From positions 1 to 64,000 of the forward strand of contig CANQRB010000007.1 in the NCBI GenBank assembly GCA_947626145.1: a stretch of 64,000 nt of DNA, read 5' to 3'. The stretch's first letter is position 1. The number at the start of each line of letters is the position of its first letter. This DNA comes from an uncultured Clostridia bacterium. GTDB taxonomy: Bacteria > Bacillota > Clostridia > UMGS1883. The notes under the pieces are model-generated. The model ran no database searches. It was given only the letters and a program-made list of their open reading frames with translations, and was not told the origin of the DNA. The translations under genes and the position numbers were made by a program. Positions 1-9,174 of the stretch are shown here, in pieces.

Positions 1-526
1 TAGAGTATCAGGCATTCCAGAATTGTACAAGCCTTACACATATAAATATCCCAAAGGCTTTAAACGATATAGGTTATCATACTAATGGTGTGGTTACGTC
101 TTATGGCAATGTTTTTGAGGGGGCCGGACTTTTAAGTGTTGAATTTGAAGAAGGAATAACGAGGATACCTAACAATTTGTTCTGGAATGCGGCAAAATTA
201 GAAAGAGCAGATATTCCTAATACGGTAACAAGAATAGGAGAAAATGCATTTTATGGATGTACCGGGTTGAAAGAAGTTCATATATCTGAGAATGTCACGT
301 CTATAGGGCGTTCAGCCTTTTATGGATGCACAAGTCTTTCGAGCGCAAATTTACCGCTGTCGCTTGAAAAATTAGAGTATCAGGCATTCCAGAATTGTAC
401 AAGCCTTACACATATAAATATCCCAAAGGCTTTAAACGATATAGGTTATTATACTAATGGTGTGGTTACGTCTTATGGCAATGTTTTTGAGGGGGCCGGA
501 CTTTTAAGTGTTGAAATTGAAGAAGG
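1..526 (+). repeat. 372-bp tandem duplication inside the LRR gene
   Basis: Bases 1-154 and 373-526 are the same sequence offset by 372 bp (124 codons) with only two visible differences (C/T at 78/450 and T/A at 144/516). Neighbouring LRR units have diverged at DNA level, so this is a recent in-frame duplication or gene-conversion tract. It may extend left of the window. Confidence 0.9.
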
Positions 527-2702
527 TAGAACTATTATACCTGACCAATTGTTCTTGAACGTCCCCAAATTAAAAAGCATAGAGATTCCGGGTACAGTTA
601 CAAAAATAGGCAGCCGCGCATTTAAAGGGTGCACTTCACTTGAAACCGCAAAGTTATCATCAAACTTAACATCTATTGCCTCCAATGCTTTTGAGGGATG
701 CTCATCCTTGAAAGAAATTGATATACCCGAGACAGTAATAGATATGGGTACATATATCTTTGATGGATGTACCGGCCTTTATAAAGCTCATATACCGACA
801 ATATGGAGTAACATTCCCGAAGGCACCTTCCGTAATTGCACGAGCCTTACAGAAATAACCCTTCCTGATGGACTGACAGCTATAAGGGCTAATGCCTTTT
901 TTGGCTGTGAAAGTTTGCCCGCTCTTAATTTGCCGGACAGCGTTGAAACAATAGAAAATTCCGCATTTTACGGTTGCGATGCCTTGACGGAGGTTATTAT
1001 TCCCGAAAGTGTCATTTCATTCGGCAGCAGTGTATTTAATGACTGCCAAGGCTTAACCAAAGCCGTTATAAACGCAAGCTGCAATATAGGTAATGAAATT
1101 TTCAGAAACTGCGGAACGCTTGAAACAGTCGAGCTTAACAACAAGGGCAATGTTGCCGGCTATACATTCTACAACTGTGACGCTCTTGAGACCGTAATTA
1201 TCAACAATATCGGCAGCGTCGGCGGTTATATGTTCTATGACTGTGACAGCCTCGTCAGCATTACATTTGGCGACGGTGTCACGTCCTTAGGCTCGAACGC
1301 ATTTTATGACTGTGATGCGCTGACAAGCCTTACGCTGAATGACAGCATTACATCTATCGGGGCAAGTTTTTGCTATGGCTGTGAGCTTTTGAGCGAGATC
1401 AACTTCGGCAAGTACATCGAAACCATACCAGATTCCGCGTTCCGGCTCTGCCCGGCGCTTGAAACCGTGAAGCTGCCTCACTTCCTCAAGACTATCGCCG
1501 CCAACGCCTTTGCCGAGGACACCAAGCTGGTGGACGTATATGTTCCCGCCCGCGTAAGTAAGATTGAGAACAATTCCTTTTCTTATCCCGCAAAGACCAC
1601 CATGCACGGCCGGCCCGGTTCTTACGCCGAAGAATACGCCAACAGCCGGAGCATGACCTTTGACGCCATTGATGAGCCAATAACTGAAATCGCCTTTGAG
1701 GAGAGCGAGGTTGACATTCCCATAGGCAAGACCCTGCGGCCCGTTCTGAACTTTGCGCCAGGCTTTGACACGGACATCATTACCTTTGTTTCCGGCGACG
1801 AGGGCGTCGCCACGGTCAGCGAAACCGGTGTCATTACGGCCAAAAATTACGGCACGACCACGGTTACGGCCCTGACCGAGGACGGACTCAGGACCGACAT
1901 CAAGGTGCTGATAATTAACCCCGCCACCTCCGTCACCCTCAGCAAGACCACCCTTGAGCTGGAGGCCAACACAAGCGAAGTCCTGACCGTGACTTCCAAG
2001 CCCAACGGCAACAACGACAGCCTTGTATGGAGCAGCGGCGACGAAAAAGTGGCGGTCGTTGACCAACAGGGCAATGTTACGGCCATCGCTCCGGGCGAGA
2101 CGGATATCACCGTTAAGGCCGTCCACGGCGGCGTTAGCGCGGTCTGCCATGTGGTAGTGTCGGCGTCCGGCGTTCCGGTGGTGCCTGTGACCGGAGTTAA
2201 GCTGACGCCCGACAAGTGCGAGATTATGGTGGGCGGCAGCAAGACCCTTCAGGCCGAGATAGTTCCCGCGGACGCCACCAACAAGGCTTTGCTGTGGAGT
2301 TCCGACAACACGGACGTTGCTGAGGTTGTTGACGGCGTGGTAACCGCCAAGGCCGAGGGCAAGGCCAACATAACCGTTCGCACCGCGGTGGGCGGTTACG
2401 AGGCCAAGTGCGTTGTGACGGTCGTTCCCAAGGCGGAGATCACCGAGCTTACGGCGACGCCTATGGGCCAGTATGCCCTTGTTACGGTTAAGGCCGTCAA
2501 TGCCCCCAAGGATGCGGTTATTTACCTCGCAGCCTTCGGCGGCGGACAGCTTTGCGGCGCCCAGACGGTGACCATGACCGGCGGCTCCGGACAGGTTATC
2601 GTGCCTCTCGACGGCGTCGAGACGCTAAAGGCTGTTATGTGGGACAGCCTCGACAGCATGAGGCCGCTCTGTGAGGCAAAAGAAGTTGAGGTTGCAAAGT
2701 AA
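1..2702 (+). CDS. BspA-like leucine-rich repeat surface protein with Big_2 domains (5'-partial)
   Basis: The reading frame is open from the first bases of the window, so the N-terminus, including any signal peptide, lies outside; the first in-frame GTG at 90 is not a credible start. The visible part has about 20 LRR_5/BspA-type repeats of about 23 residues with the pattern AFxxCxxLxxVxIPxxVxxIG, ending near base 1600. A linker, an Ig-like segment and two Big_2 modules follow (for example VWSSGDEKVAVVDQQGNV and LLWSSDNTDVAEVV). The last 75 residues form a small beta-rich module ending in KAVMWDSLDSMRPLCEAK, which recurs in other proteins of this window. BspA-like proteins are surface adhesins or substrate binders. 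The LRR half is AT-rich and the Ig half GC-rich, which suggests a mosaic gene. A strong hairpin follows the stop codon. Confidence 0.85.
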   Translation, partial: EYQAFQNCTSLTHINIPKALNDIGYHTNGVVTSYGNVFEGAGLLSVEFEEGITRIPNNLFWNAAKLERADIPNTVTRIGENAFYGCTGLKEVHISENVTSIGRSAFYGCTSLSSANLPLSLEKLEYQAFQNCTSLTHINIPKALNDIGYYTNGVVTSYGNVFEGAGLLSVEIEEGRTIIPDQLFLNVPKLKSIEIPGTVTKIGSRAFKGCTSLETAKLSSNLTSIASNAFEGCSSLKEIDIPETVIDMGTYIFDGCTGLYKAHIPTIWSNIPEGTFRNCTSLTEITLPDGLTAIRANAFFGCESLPALNLPDSVETIENSAFYGCDALTEVIIPESVISFGSSVFNDCQGLTKAVINASCNIGNEIFRNCGTLETVELNNKGNVAGYTFYNCDALETVIINNIGSVGGYMFYDCDSLVSITFGDGVTSLGSNAFYDCDALTSLTLNDSITSIGASFCYGCELLSEINFGKYIETIPDSAFRLCPALETVKLPHFLKTIAANAFAEDTKLVDVYVPARVSKIENNSFSYPAKTTMHGRPGSYAEEYANSRSMTFDAIDEPITEIAFEESEVDIPIGKTLRPVLNFAPGFDTDIITFVSGDEGVATVSETGVITAKNYGTTTVTALTEDGLRTDIKVLIINPATSVTLSKTTLELEANTSEVLTVTSKPNGNNDSLVWSSGDEKVAVVDQQGNVTAIAPGETDITVKAVHGGVSAVCHVVVSASGVPVVPVTGVKLTPDKCEIMVGGSKTLQAEIVPADATNKALLWSSDNTDVAEVVDGVVTAKAEGKANITVRTAVGGYEAKCVVTVVPKAEITELTATPMGQYALVTVKAVNAPKDAVIYLAAFGGGQLCGAQTVTMTGGSGQVIVPLDGVETLKAVMWDSLDSMRPLCEAKEVEVAK

Positions 2703-2742
2703 CCCGCATAAAAATAAGAGGGTGTAAGACCCCTTAAATATA

Positions 2743-2780
2743 ACAACCCCCGGAGAGTTCCCTCACTCTCCGGGGGTTGT
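2743..2780 (+). terminator. Rho-independent-type hairpin after the LRR gene
   Basis: Perfect 15-bp arms (ACAACCCCCGGAGAG at 2743-2757, complement at 2766-2780) enclose an 8-base loop 40 bp after the stop codon. The T-rich tail is short. A similar GC core (CCCCGGAG/CTCCGGGG) ends the Big_2 remnant near 62000. Confidence 0.75.
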
Positions 2781-2863
2781 TATTCAGGAGCAAAAAGTCT
2801 ACAAACCGCTTGTTTGAGGGCCTTACGAACTTTTTAAGGTGGGTCGTTTCCGTTTGTTTTTAA

Positions 2864-3148
2864 TTATATTTTCAGCCGGTAAACCCTGTTTCTATACCCG
2901 CCGCCGATCGATACGGCGCCGTCGACAATGAGCTTTTTCAATATCTCACACTTACCATTCCAAGCTGTTTTTGTTCAAAAGGAAGTCATACACATTCATA
3001 ACCCAAATACCGTTCTCTGTTTACCATGGGGAGCAAGCACACCATCCGCTGCATTACAACAAATATAGACATAGGCCACCCATTTTTGGCGGCCCTTTTT
3101 GTGCATTTCGTCAATAAGAGAGTGTATTTCAGCAAGGATTGTCTGTTG
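2864..3148 (-). pseudogene. Decayed gene remnant, identity unknown
   Basis: Read on the minus strand, one frame gives coding-like text interrupted by two stops. The segments include IHSLIDEMHKKGRQKWVAY, then GKQRTVFGL followed by a stop, then after a second stop CEILKKLIVDGAVSIGGGYR ending in NRVYRLKI and a stop. The rest of 2781-3145 shows no intact gene. The fragment is most simply the tail of a lost gene, and its last part vaguely resembles a winged-helix end. I cannot name the family. Confidence 0.35.
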
Positions 3149-3174
3149 AAATACCTTTTTTTGTATTGTATAAT
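3146..3174 (+). promoter_or_regulatory. Sigma-A-type promoter of the importer operon
   Basis: TTGAAA (3146-3151), a 17-bp spacer and a perfect TATAAT (3169-3174) lie 44 bp before the start codon at 3218. The ribosome site AAGGAGA sits at about 3205. Confidence 0.75.
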
Positions 3175-3217
3175 TTAGACAATAGAAGAATTTTCCGGAA
3201 CAGAAGGAGAAAAGAAA

Positions 3218-5929
3218 ATGAAAAAAGGCGTAATTGCGGCCGCGGCCGCCTTTATTCTGACGGCGGCGGAACTTTCCGCCGAGGCTCAGGACTATGCCGC
3301 CTACCGTTCGGAGCTGGAGAACATACCCGTCGGCACGTCGGCCGCCGAGGTTAGGGGCGAAAACGGGCCCGGCTTTTTGCAGGCCGACTATACGGTCAGC
3401 GTTCCCACCGAGGGAATGTACAATATAAGCCTTGACTATGCCGCGGTGGAGAGTACCAACCGCTCTGTTTTGGTGGGCCTGAAGATAAACGGGGAATACC
3501 CCTTTGACGAGGCCGTCGAGACTGAGCTGGCACGGGTACACCGGGACGGCGGCCCCATAACGGAGGATGAAAACGGCAACGAGAGGGCCCCTCATCAGGA
3601 GCCGGTCTACAGTGAGCAGACCCAGATGCTGAAAAACACCTCCGGATATTACAGCGGGGCCTATGAGTTTTACCTTAAAGAAGGGGAGAACCTCATTACG
3701 GTCACTTCCGACGGGGCGGATTTCCGACTGCTGGGCGTAAGGGTTACTCCGGCGGAACGGACCGTTACCTACGGCGATTATGACGGGGCGGCCAAGGCCC
3801 CCTCCTCGGGGCAGCTTATAAAAATACAGGCCGAAAACGCTTCTCTCAAATCCACCTCCATGCTTTATCCCACCTATGACCGTATCAGCGCCGCCACCGA
3901 GGACTCCGGCGGAAGCGGTAACGACGCCGCAAAGATCAGGATAAACACCGCCGGCGGCGATATGTGGAAAAAGGCCGGCGAGTGGATGACATGGGAATTT
4001 GATGTTCCCGAGAGCGGCTGCTACAATTTGGGTATAAAATTCCGCCAAAACTATAAGGACGGCCTTTTCAACTGCCGTGACTTCTACATAGACGGCAAGC
4101 TGCCCTTCAGTGAGATGGCCGGTGTGACCTTCCCGTACGACAACGAATGGCAGACCGCCGAGATAACCGACAGCGAGGGTGAGCCCTGCCTGATATACCT
4201 GGAAAAGGGAAAGCACGAGCTTAAAGCGGAGGTGTCCATGGGCCCGCTGGCCGACACGCTCCGGCGTATGAACGAGTGTGTTCAGGAGCTGAACGATCTG
4301 TACTTAAAGATAATCATGATAACCGGCACCGACCCGGACAGCCATACGGATTTCTTTCTGACTGACAAGATAGAAGGTCTTGAGGAAACTTTGGCCGCCA
4401 ACCGTGATAAGCTCCGTGCCGAGCTGAAAAACATAGAGGCTGTCACCGGCGGCAGGGGCAGCGCCACCTCCGCGGTGGACACCCTGGCCGTGCAGCTCGA
4501 CCTCCTCTGTGACGAGCCCGAGGAGATACCCGCCCGGCTTTCGGCCTTTAAAAACAATATCAGCGCCCTTGGCACCTGGGTCATAGATATGCAGGAGCAG
4601 AAGCTCCAACTGGATTACATATACTTCCGTTCTCCCGACGTTCTGGCCCCAAAGACCTCGGTTGGCTTTTTCAGCCGTATGTGGTACAGCATAAGACGCT
4701 TTTTCGCCTCCTTTGACGACAGCACCGGCGCCGTCAGCGGCGGCGGCTCCGTCAAGGTGTGGCTCAGCGGCGCCGGCAGGGATCAGGCTCAGGTAATAAA
4801 AGACCTTATTAATGAGAGCTTCACTCCCGAGACCGGTATTCAGGTGGATCTTGAGTTGGTGCAGGGCAGTCTTATCGAGGCGACTCTGGCCGGAACGGGG
4901 CCCGATGTGGCCCTGCTGGTGGCGGAGGATCAGCCCGTGAATTTCGCCCTTCGTGGAGCCTTGCAGGATGTCAGCGTATTCGATACCTATAAGGAAGTGG
5001 AGGAGCGCTTCTACCCCTCGGCGCTGGAGCCCTTCCGTTTTAACGGCGGCGTTTACGCCCTGCCTGACACGCAGGTGTTTGATATGCTGTTTTACCGGAC
5101 TGACGTTTTTGAAAACCTGGGTATAAAGGCCCCTGACACCTGGGACGACTTCTATGACATACTGCCTGTCATTCAGCGCAGCAACCTTCAGATAACCACC
5201 ATGGATCTTTTCCCGACGCTTCTTTTCCAAAACGGCGGCTCCTACTATAACAGTGACCATACCGCCGCCCTGCTGGACAGTGACGAGGCGATAGAGGCCA
5301 TGGATACCTATACGGCCCTCTACCGAAACTATGGCTTCGAGGTAAAGACCGACTTCTACTCCCGGTTCCGCAGCGGCGAGCTCATCATGTCAATTCAGCC
5401 CTACCAGATGTACAACCAGCTTATCGCCGCCGCTCCGGAAATAAGCGGCCGCTGGGCCATGACTCCCATACCGGCCACAAAGACGGATCACGGCCTTGAC
5501 CGCAGCGCCGGCAGTACCGTAACCGGCACCATAATGCTTAAGTCCGCCAAGGATCCCGAGGCGGCCTGGGACTTTATGGAGTGGTGGAGCCGTGACGAGG
5601 TAAAGACCCGCTACGCCGTTGAAACCGAGGGGCTGTTGGGCCCCAGCGCCCGGTTCACTCCGGCAAATAAGAATGTACTGTCCATGCTGCCCTGGCCCGA
5701 GGCCCAGCTAAAGAGCCTTGAAGCCGCTCAAAGCAGCGTCCGGGGCATTCCCCAGATACCCGGCAGCTATTACACTGCCCGGGCCATACAAAACGGCTTC
5801 CGCAGCGTGGTGTACAACGGCGAGTCCGTGCGCAAGGCCCTCCGTGACCAGAACGAAATGATAAACTATGAAATCGCCAAGAAGCGGGCCGAGTTCGGCC
5901 TGTCGGCGGGAGGTGAAAATGATGAGTAA
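3218..5929 (+). CDS. Extracellular solute-binding protein with N-terminal carbohydrate-binding-like modules
   Basis: A 903-residue secreted protein, about twice the length of a normal sugar binder. Residues 1-24 are a signal peptide without a lipobox cysteine. Residues about 25-180 and 200-330 look like galactose-binding-fold modules. Residues 340-500 are mostly helical. From about 515 to the end is a family 1 solute-binding protein (ETGIQVDLELVQGSLIEATL, GTGPDVALL, FNGGVYALPDTQVFDMLFYR, TWDDFYDILP). It presumably captures oligosaccharides for the two permeases immediately downstream. It is the first gene after the promoter, and its last 11 bases overlap the next gene. The missing lipidation site is odd for a Gram-positive binding protein; retention may rest on its extra modules or an uncleaved signal. 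Substrate is not readable from sequence. Confidence 0.85.
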   Translation: MKKGVIAAAAAFILTAAELSAEAQDYAAYRSELENIPVGTSAAEVRGENGPGFLQADYTVSVPTEGMYNISLDYAAVESTNRSVLVGLKINGEYPFDEAVETELARVHRDGGPITEDENGNERAPHQEPVYSEQTQMLKNTSGYYSGAYEFYLKEGENLITVTSDGADFRLLGVRVTPAERTVTYGDYDGAAKAPSSGQLIKIQAENASLKSTSMLYPTYDRISAATEDSGGSGNDAAKIRINTAGGDMWKKAGEWMTWEFDVPESGCYNLGIKFRQNYKDGLFNCRDFYIDGKLPFSEMAGVTFPYDNEWQTAEITDSEGEPCLIYLEKGKHELKAEVSMGPLADTLRRMNECVQELNDLYLKIIMITGTDPDSHTDFFLTDKIEGLEETLAANRDKLRAELKNIEAVTGGRGSATSAVDTLAVQLDLLCDEPEEIPARLSAFKNNISALGTWVIDMQEQKLQLDYIYFRSPDVLAPKTSVGFFSRMWYSIRRFFASFDDSTGAVSGGGSVKVWLSGAGRDQAQVIKDLINESFTPETGIQVDLELVQGSLIEATLAGTGPDVALLVAEDQPVNFALRGALQDVSVFDTYKEVEERFYPSALEPFRFNGGVYALPDTQVFDMLFYRTDVFENLGIKAPDTWDDFYDILPVIQRSNLQITTMDLFPTLLFQNGGSYYNSDHTAALLDSDEAIEAMDTYTALYRNYGFEVKTDFYSRFRSGELIMSIQPYQMYNQLIAAAPEISGRWAMTPIPATKTDHGLDRSAGSTVTGTIMLKSAKDPEAAWDFMEWWSRDEVKTRYAVETEGLLGPSARFTPANKNVLSMLPWPEAQLKSLEAAQSSVRGIPQIPGSYYTARAIQNGFRSVVYNGESVRKALRDQNEMINYEIAKKRAEFGLSAGGENDE

Positions 5930-6887
5930 AATAAAGGAAAAACTGAAATGGGCCTTTCGGGTGTTTTTCCCGAAGCCGGTGAAGCAGACCAAGAACCTGA
6001 AAACCAGAATAGCCCAGAACAAGATAAGCTATGCCATGATAGCGCCGTATTTCATTCTCTTTACCGTTTTCACCGTCATACCCGTTATCGCGTCGATAGT
6101 ATTGGGCTTTACATATTTTAATCTTCTGGAACCGCCCAGCTTTGTGGGTCTGAGCAACTATATCTCCATTTTCCTCAATGACGAGATCTTCCTGCTGGCC
6201 GTCAAGAACACCATTATTTTTGCCTTTATTACCGGCCCCATAAGCTATATACTCTGCTTTTTCCTGGCCTGGCTCATCAACGATCTGCCCCGCTTCTGGC
6301 GGACGTTCATGACGCTGGTGTTTTACGCCCCGTCTTTGTCCGGCAATCTGTACATGATATGGCAGTTCATTTTCTCCGACGACCAGTACGGCCTTGTGAA
6401 TTCGTTCCTGATGACGTTTATGGATCTTGGGATAATCAAGGAGCCGATAAAGTGGTTCACCGATGAAAAATATATCATGATAGCCCTGATAATAGTCCAG
6501 CTCTGGCTGAGCCTGGGGGCGGGCTTCCTTGCCCTCGGAGCGGGCTTCAAGACCGTCGACCCCACCATATATGAGGCCGGGGCCATCGACGGCATCCGCA
6601 ACCGCTTTCAGGAGCTGATATACATAACCGTTCCGTCCATGAAGCGGCAAATGCTTTTCGCGGCGGTGATGCAGATATCCTCGTCCTTTGCGGTGGGCAA
6701 TATTTCCATCGCACTGTGCGGCTTCCCAAGCACCAACTACGCCGGACACACCATAATGACTCATATTTACGACTACGGCACAGTGCGCTACGACATGGGC
6801 TACGCCTGCGCCCTGTCCGCCATACTGCTGGTGGTAATGCTGATAATGAACAAGGTAATAACCTCATTGTTGATGGAAAAGGATTGA
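5919..6887 (+). CDS. Sugar ABC transporter permease (LplB/UgpA type)
   Basis: A 322-residue inner-membrane permease with six predicted transmembrane segments, the first at IAPYFILFTVFTVIPVIASI. The cytoplasmic EAA loop is EAGAIDGIRNRFQELIYITV. I place the start at the ATG at 5919, behind GGGAGGTG, giving an 11-base overlap with the binding-protein gene, so the two are translationally coupled. It is the first half of a heterodimeric carbohydrate permease. No ATP-binding subunit is encoded in this operon. Confidence 0.88.
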   Translation: MMSKIKEKLKWAFRVFFPKPVKQTKNLKTRIAQNKISYAMIAPYFILFTVFTVIPVIASIVLGFTYFNLLEPPSFVGLSNYISIFLNDEIFLLAVKNTIIFAFITGPISYILCFFLAWLINDLPRFWRTFMTLVFYAPSLSGNLYMIWQFIFSDDQYGLVNSFLMTFMDLGIIKEPIKWFTDEKYIMIALIIVQLWLSLGAGFLALGAGFKTVDPTIYEAGAIDGIRNRFQELIYITVPSMKRQMLFAAVMQISSSFAVGNISIALCGFPSTNYAGHTIMTHIYDYGTVRYDMGYACALSAILLVVMLIMNKVITSLLMEKD

Positions 6888-6898
6888 GGTGAGGGATA

Positions 6899-7765
6899 AT
6901 GAAAAAAGTAAGAGCAAAAAAGACAAAGAAGGTCAACCGTTCCCTTGGCGGCAATATAATACTTTTCGCCTTCCTGGCGCTGCTGGGGGCGTTTATGGCC
7001 TTGCCCGTGGTGTATACGGTGGTTCAGGCCTTCAAGCCCATGGAGGAGCTTTTCGTGTTCCCGCCGCGGTTCATGGTGGTAAATCCCACCCTCAAGAATT
7101 TCCGCCTCATAGGCCAGCTCACGAACAACCTTTGGGTGCCCTTTTCCCGCTATGTGTTCAACAGTGTTTTCGTCAGCATCGTCGGCACCGTGGGCAACGT
7201 GTTCATCGCGTCCATGGCCGCCTATCCGCTGGCAAAAATAAACTTCCCCGGCCGCAAGATACTGTTTAAGATGGTCACAGTGGCCCTGCTGTTCACCGGC
7301 GGCGTGCTGGGACTGGCCCAGTACATAATCATGGCCAAGCTGCATATGATAAACACCTATTGGGCCCTGATACTGCCCTCGGTGGCCTCTACCATGGGGC
7401 TGTTCCTGATGAAGCAGTTCATGGAGGGCATCAATGATTCCATAATCGAGGCCGCCCGCATCGACGGCATGAACGAGTTCGGCATCTTCTGGCATATTGT
7501 CATGCCCAACGTCAAGCCCGCCTGGCTCACCATGATAATCTTCGCCTTTCAGGGTATGTGGGGCATGACCGGCGGCAACTTCGTCTATAAGGAGAGCCTC
7601 AAGCTCTTTCCCACGGCTCTGGCCCAGATACAGGCCGGCGGCATAGCGAGGGCCGGAGTGGCCGCGGCGGCCGGGCTGATAATGTTTATCCCTCCGGTGG
7701 TGCTTTTCCTTGTGACCCAGTCCAGTATTATGGAGACCATGGCTCACGCCGGGATAAAGGAGTGA
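6899..7765 (+). CDS. Carbohydrate ABC transporter permease (MalG type)
   Basis: A 288-residue partner permease starting 11 bases after the previous stop, behind GAGGTGAGGG. It opens with a basic KKVRAKKTKKVNRS cytoplasmic tail and a transmembrane segment (ILFAFLALLGAFMALPVVYTV). The EAA motif is EAARIDGMNEFGIFWHIVMP followed by NVKPAW, typical of the second permease of CUT1-family importers. It should pair with the permease at 5919. Confidence 0.9.
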   Translation: MKKVRAKKTKKVNRSLGGNIILFAFLALLGAFMALPVVYTVVQAFKPMEELFVFPPRFMVVNPTLKNFRLIGQLTNNLWVPFSRYVFNSVFVSIVGTVGNVFIASMAAYPLAKINFPGRKILFKMVTVALLFTGGVLGLAQYIIMAKLHMINTYWALILPSVASTMGLFLMKQFMEGINDSIIEAARIDGMNEFGIFWHIVMPNVKPAWLTMIIFAFQGMWGMTGGNFVYKESLKLFPTALAQIQAGGIARAGVAAAAGLIMFIPPVVLFLVTQSSIMETMAHAGIKE

Positions 7766-7770
7766 CGGCC

Positions 7771-9174
7771 ATGAAAAAAACTGTGGTTATATTTGTCCTG
7801 CTTCTGTGCCTGACGGCCACGGCTTCGGCGGAATACCGCTACAACGGATTTGACGAGCCGGTTGCCACCGCCGACAGCTTTACTCCGGTAAAGTCCGTCA
7901 GCGGCATGATCCTTGGCATAGGCGACTTTAAGGATCCGGCTGACCTGTTTGCCGATGAAAACGGCCTTGTCTATGTTCTGGACTGCGGCAATGACCGCAT
8001 AGTCGTCCTCAACAACGACCTGACCTTTAATTCCGAGATAGTTCCGGCGGAATTCGACCTGGCCGGCTCTGGAGGCATTTTTGCCGCCGACGGCCTGATA
8101 TACGTGGCCCACACTGAGGACGAGAAAATTTACGTTATAAATACGGCGGGGGAGACCGTCAGGGAAATATCCCGACCGGATTCGGCCCTACTGGGCAATG
8201 CGGCCTTTACTCCGGTGAAGGTTCTGGCCGACGGCATAGGCACTGTGTATATGCTCTCCGCCAACTCCACTCAGGGCGCCTATATGATAGGCGGCGACAA
8301 CAGCTTTTTGGGCTTTTTCGGCAGGAATGACGTTGTCCTCAACTTCCGCCGTATACTTGAGCTGGCCTCCCGCCGGTTCGCCAGCGACGAGCAGCGGGCC
8401 AAAATGGAGAATTTCGTGCCGGTGGAGTTTGCCAACTTTGACATTGACAGCGAGGGCTTTATCTATACCGTCACCGCATACAGCGAAAATCCCGAGCAGA
8501 GCGAAATGATTAAAAAGCTCAACCCCATGGGCGGCAACGTATTGAGCAAGCTATCGTCCCGCACCTGGGGCGACAATCCGGTGAATGGCGCCTATCCCAC
8601 CTCGTACACGGATATAGCCGTGGACGAAAGGGGCTTCAGCTATGCCCTTGACGGAGTGGGCGGCAAGATATTCTGGTATGACAACAACCTCAGCCAGATA
8701 AGCGTTTTCGGCGGCAGCGGCAGCGTCACCGGCACCTTTACCGGCCCGGCGGCCATTGAAACTCTCGGCGACCGGGTGCTGGTGCTGGACAATGTCAAGA
8801 ACAGCATAACCGTCTTTGAAAAGACCCGCTTCGGCGCTCTCATGACGGACGGGCGGGAGCTGTACAACAGCGGCCGCTTCAAGGAGAGCCGGGACATCTT
8901 TCGGGAGATAATCACCATGGATCCGGACTGTGACTTTGCCTGGGGCGCCCTTGGCGCGGCGGTTTACGAGGACGGCGATGCCGAGACCGCCAAGGAGTAT
9001 TTTGAAAGAAGCATGACGGCGTCGGAGAAGTATTCCGAGGTCAAAAAGGAGCTCCGGGGCCGGTGGATGAAGTCCCACTTTGCCCTGATATTCATGGGTA
9101 CGCTGCTGCTGGCTCTTATCGTGATCGCCGCCTCCAAGCTGGTGACGGCGAAGCTGAAGGAGGGGAGAATATAA
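7771..9174 (+). CDS. Secreted NHL-like beta-propeller with TPR and C-terminal membrane anchor
   Basis: A 467-residue protein. The ATG at 7771 is chosen over an upstream GTG at 7762 because AAAGGAG sits about 8 bases before it. A signal peptide (KKTVVIFVLLLCLTATASA) is followed by NHL/6-bladed propeller repeats (PADLFADENGLVYVLDCGND, IYVAHTEDEKIYVINTAGET, YALDGVGGKIFWYDNN). A TPR-like segment follows at about residues 350-420 (YNSGRFKESRDIFREIITMD, then WGALGAAVYEDGDAETAKEY). The C-terminus is one transmembrane helix (FMGTLLLALIVIAA). The propeller and TPR should therefore face outside. It overlaps the next gene by one base (TAATG). Its role is unknown; the neighbourhood suggests a partner or sensor of the importers. 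Confidence 0.75.
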   Translation: MKKTVVIFVLLLCLTATASAEYRYNGFDEPVATADSFTPVKSVSGMILGIGDFKDPADLFADENGLVYVLDCGNDRIVVLNNDLTFNSEIVPAEFDLAGSGGIFAADGLIYVAHTEDEKIYVINTAGETVREISRPDSALLGNAAFTPVKVLADGIGTVYMLSANSTQGAYMIGGDNSFLGFFGRNDVVLNFRRILELASRRFASDEQRAKMENFVPVEFANFDIDSEGFIYTVTAYSENPEQSEMIKKLNPMGGNVLSKLSSRTWGDNPVNGAYPTSYTDIAVDERGFSYALDGVGGKIFWYDNNLSQISVFGGSGSVTGTFTGPAAIETLGDRVLVLDNVKNSITVFEKTRFGALMTDGRELYNSGRFKESRDIFREIITMDPDCDFAWGALGAAVYEDGDAETAKEYFERSMTASEKYSEVKKELRGRWMKSHFALIFMGTLLLALIVIAASKLVTAKLKEGRI

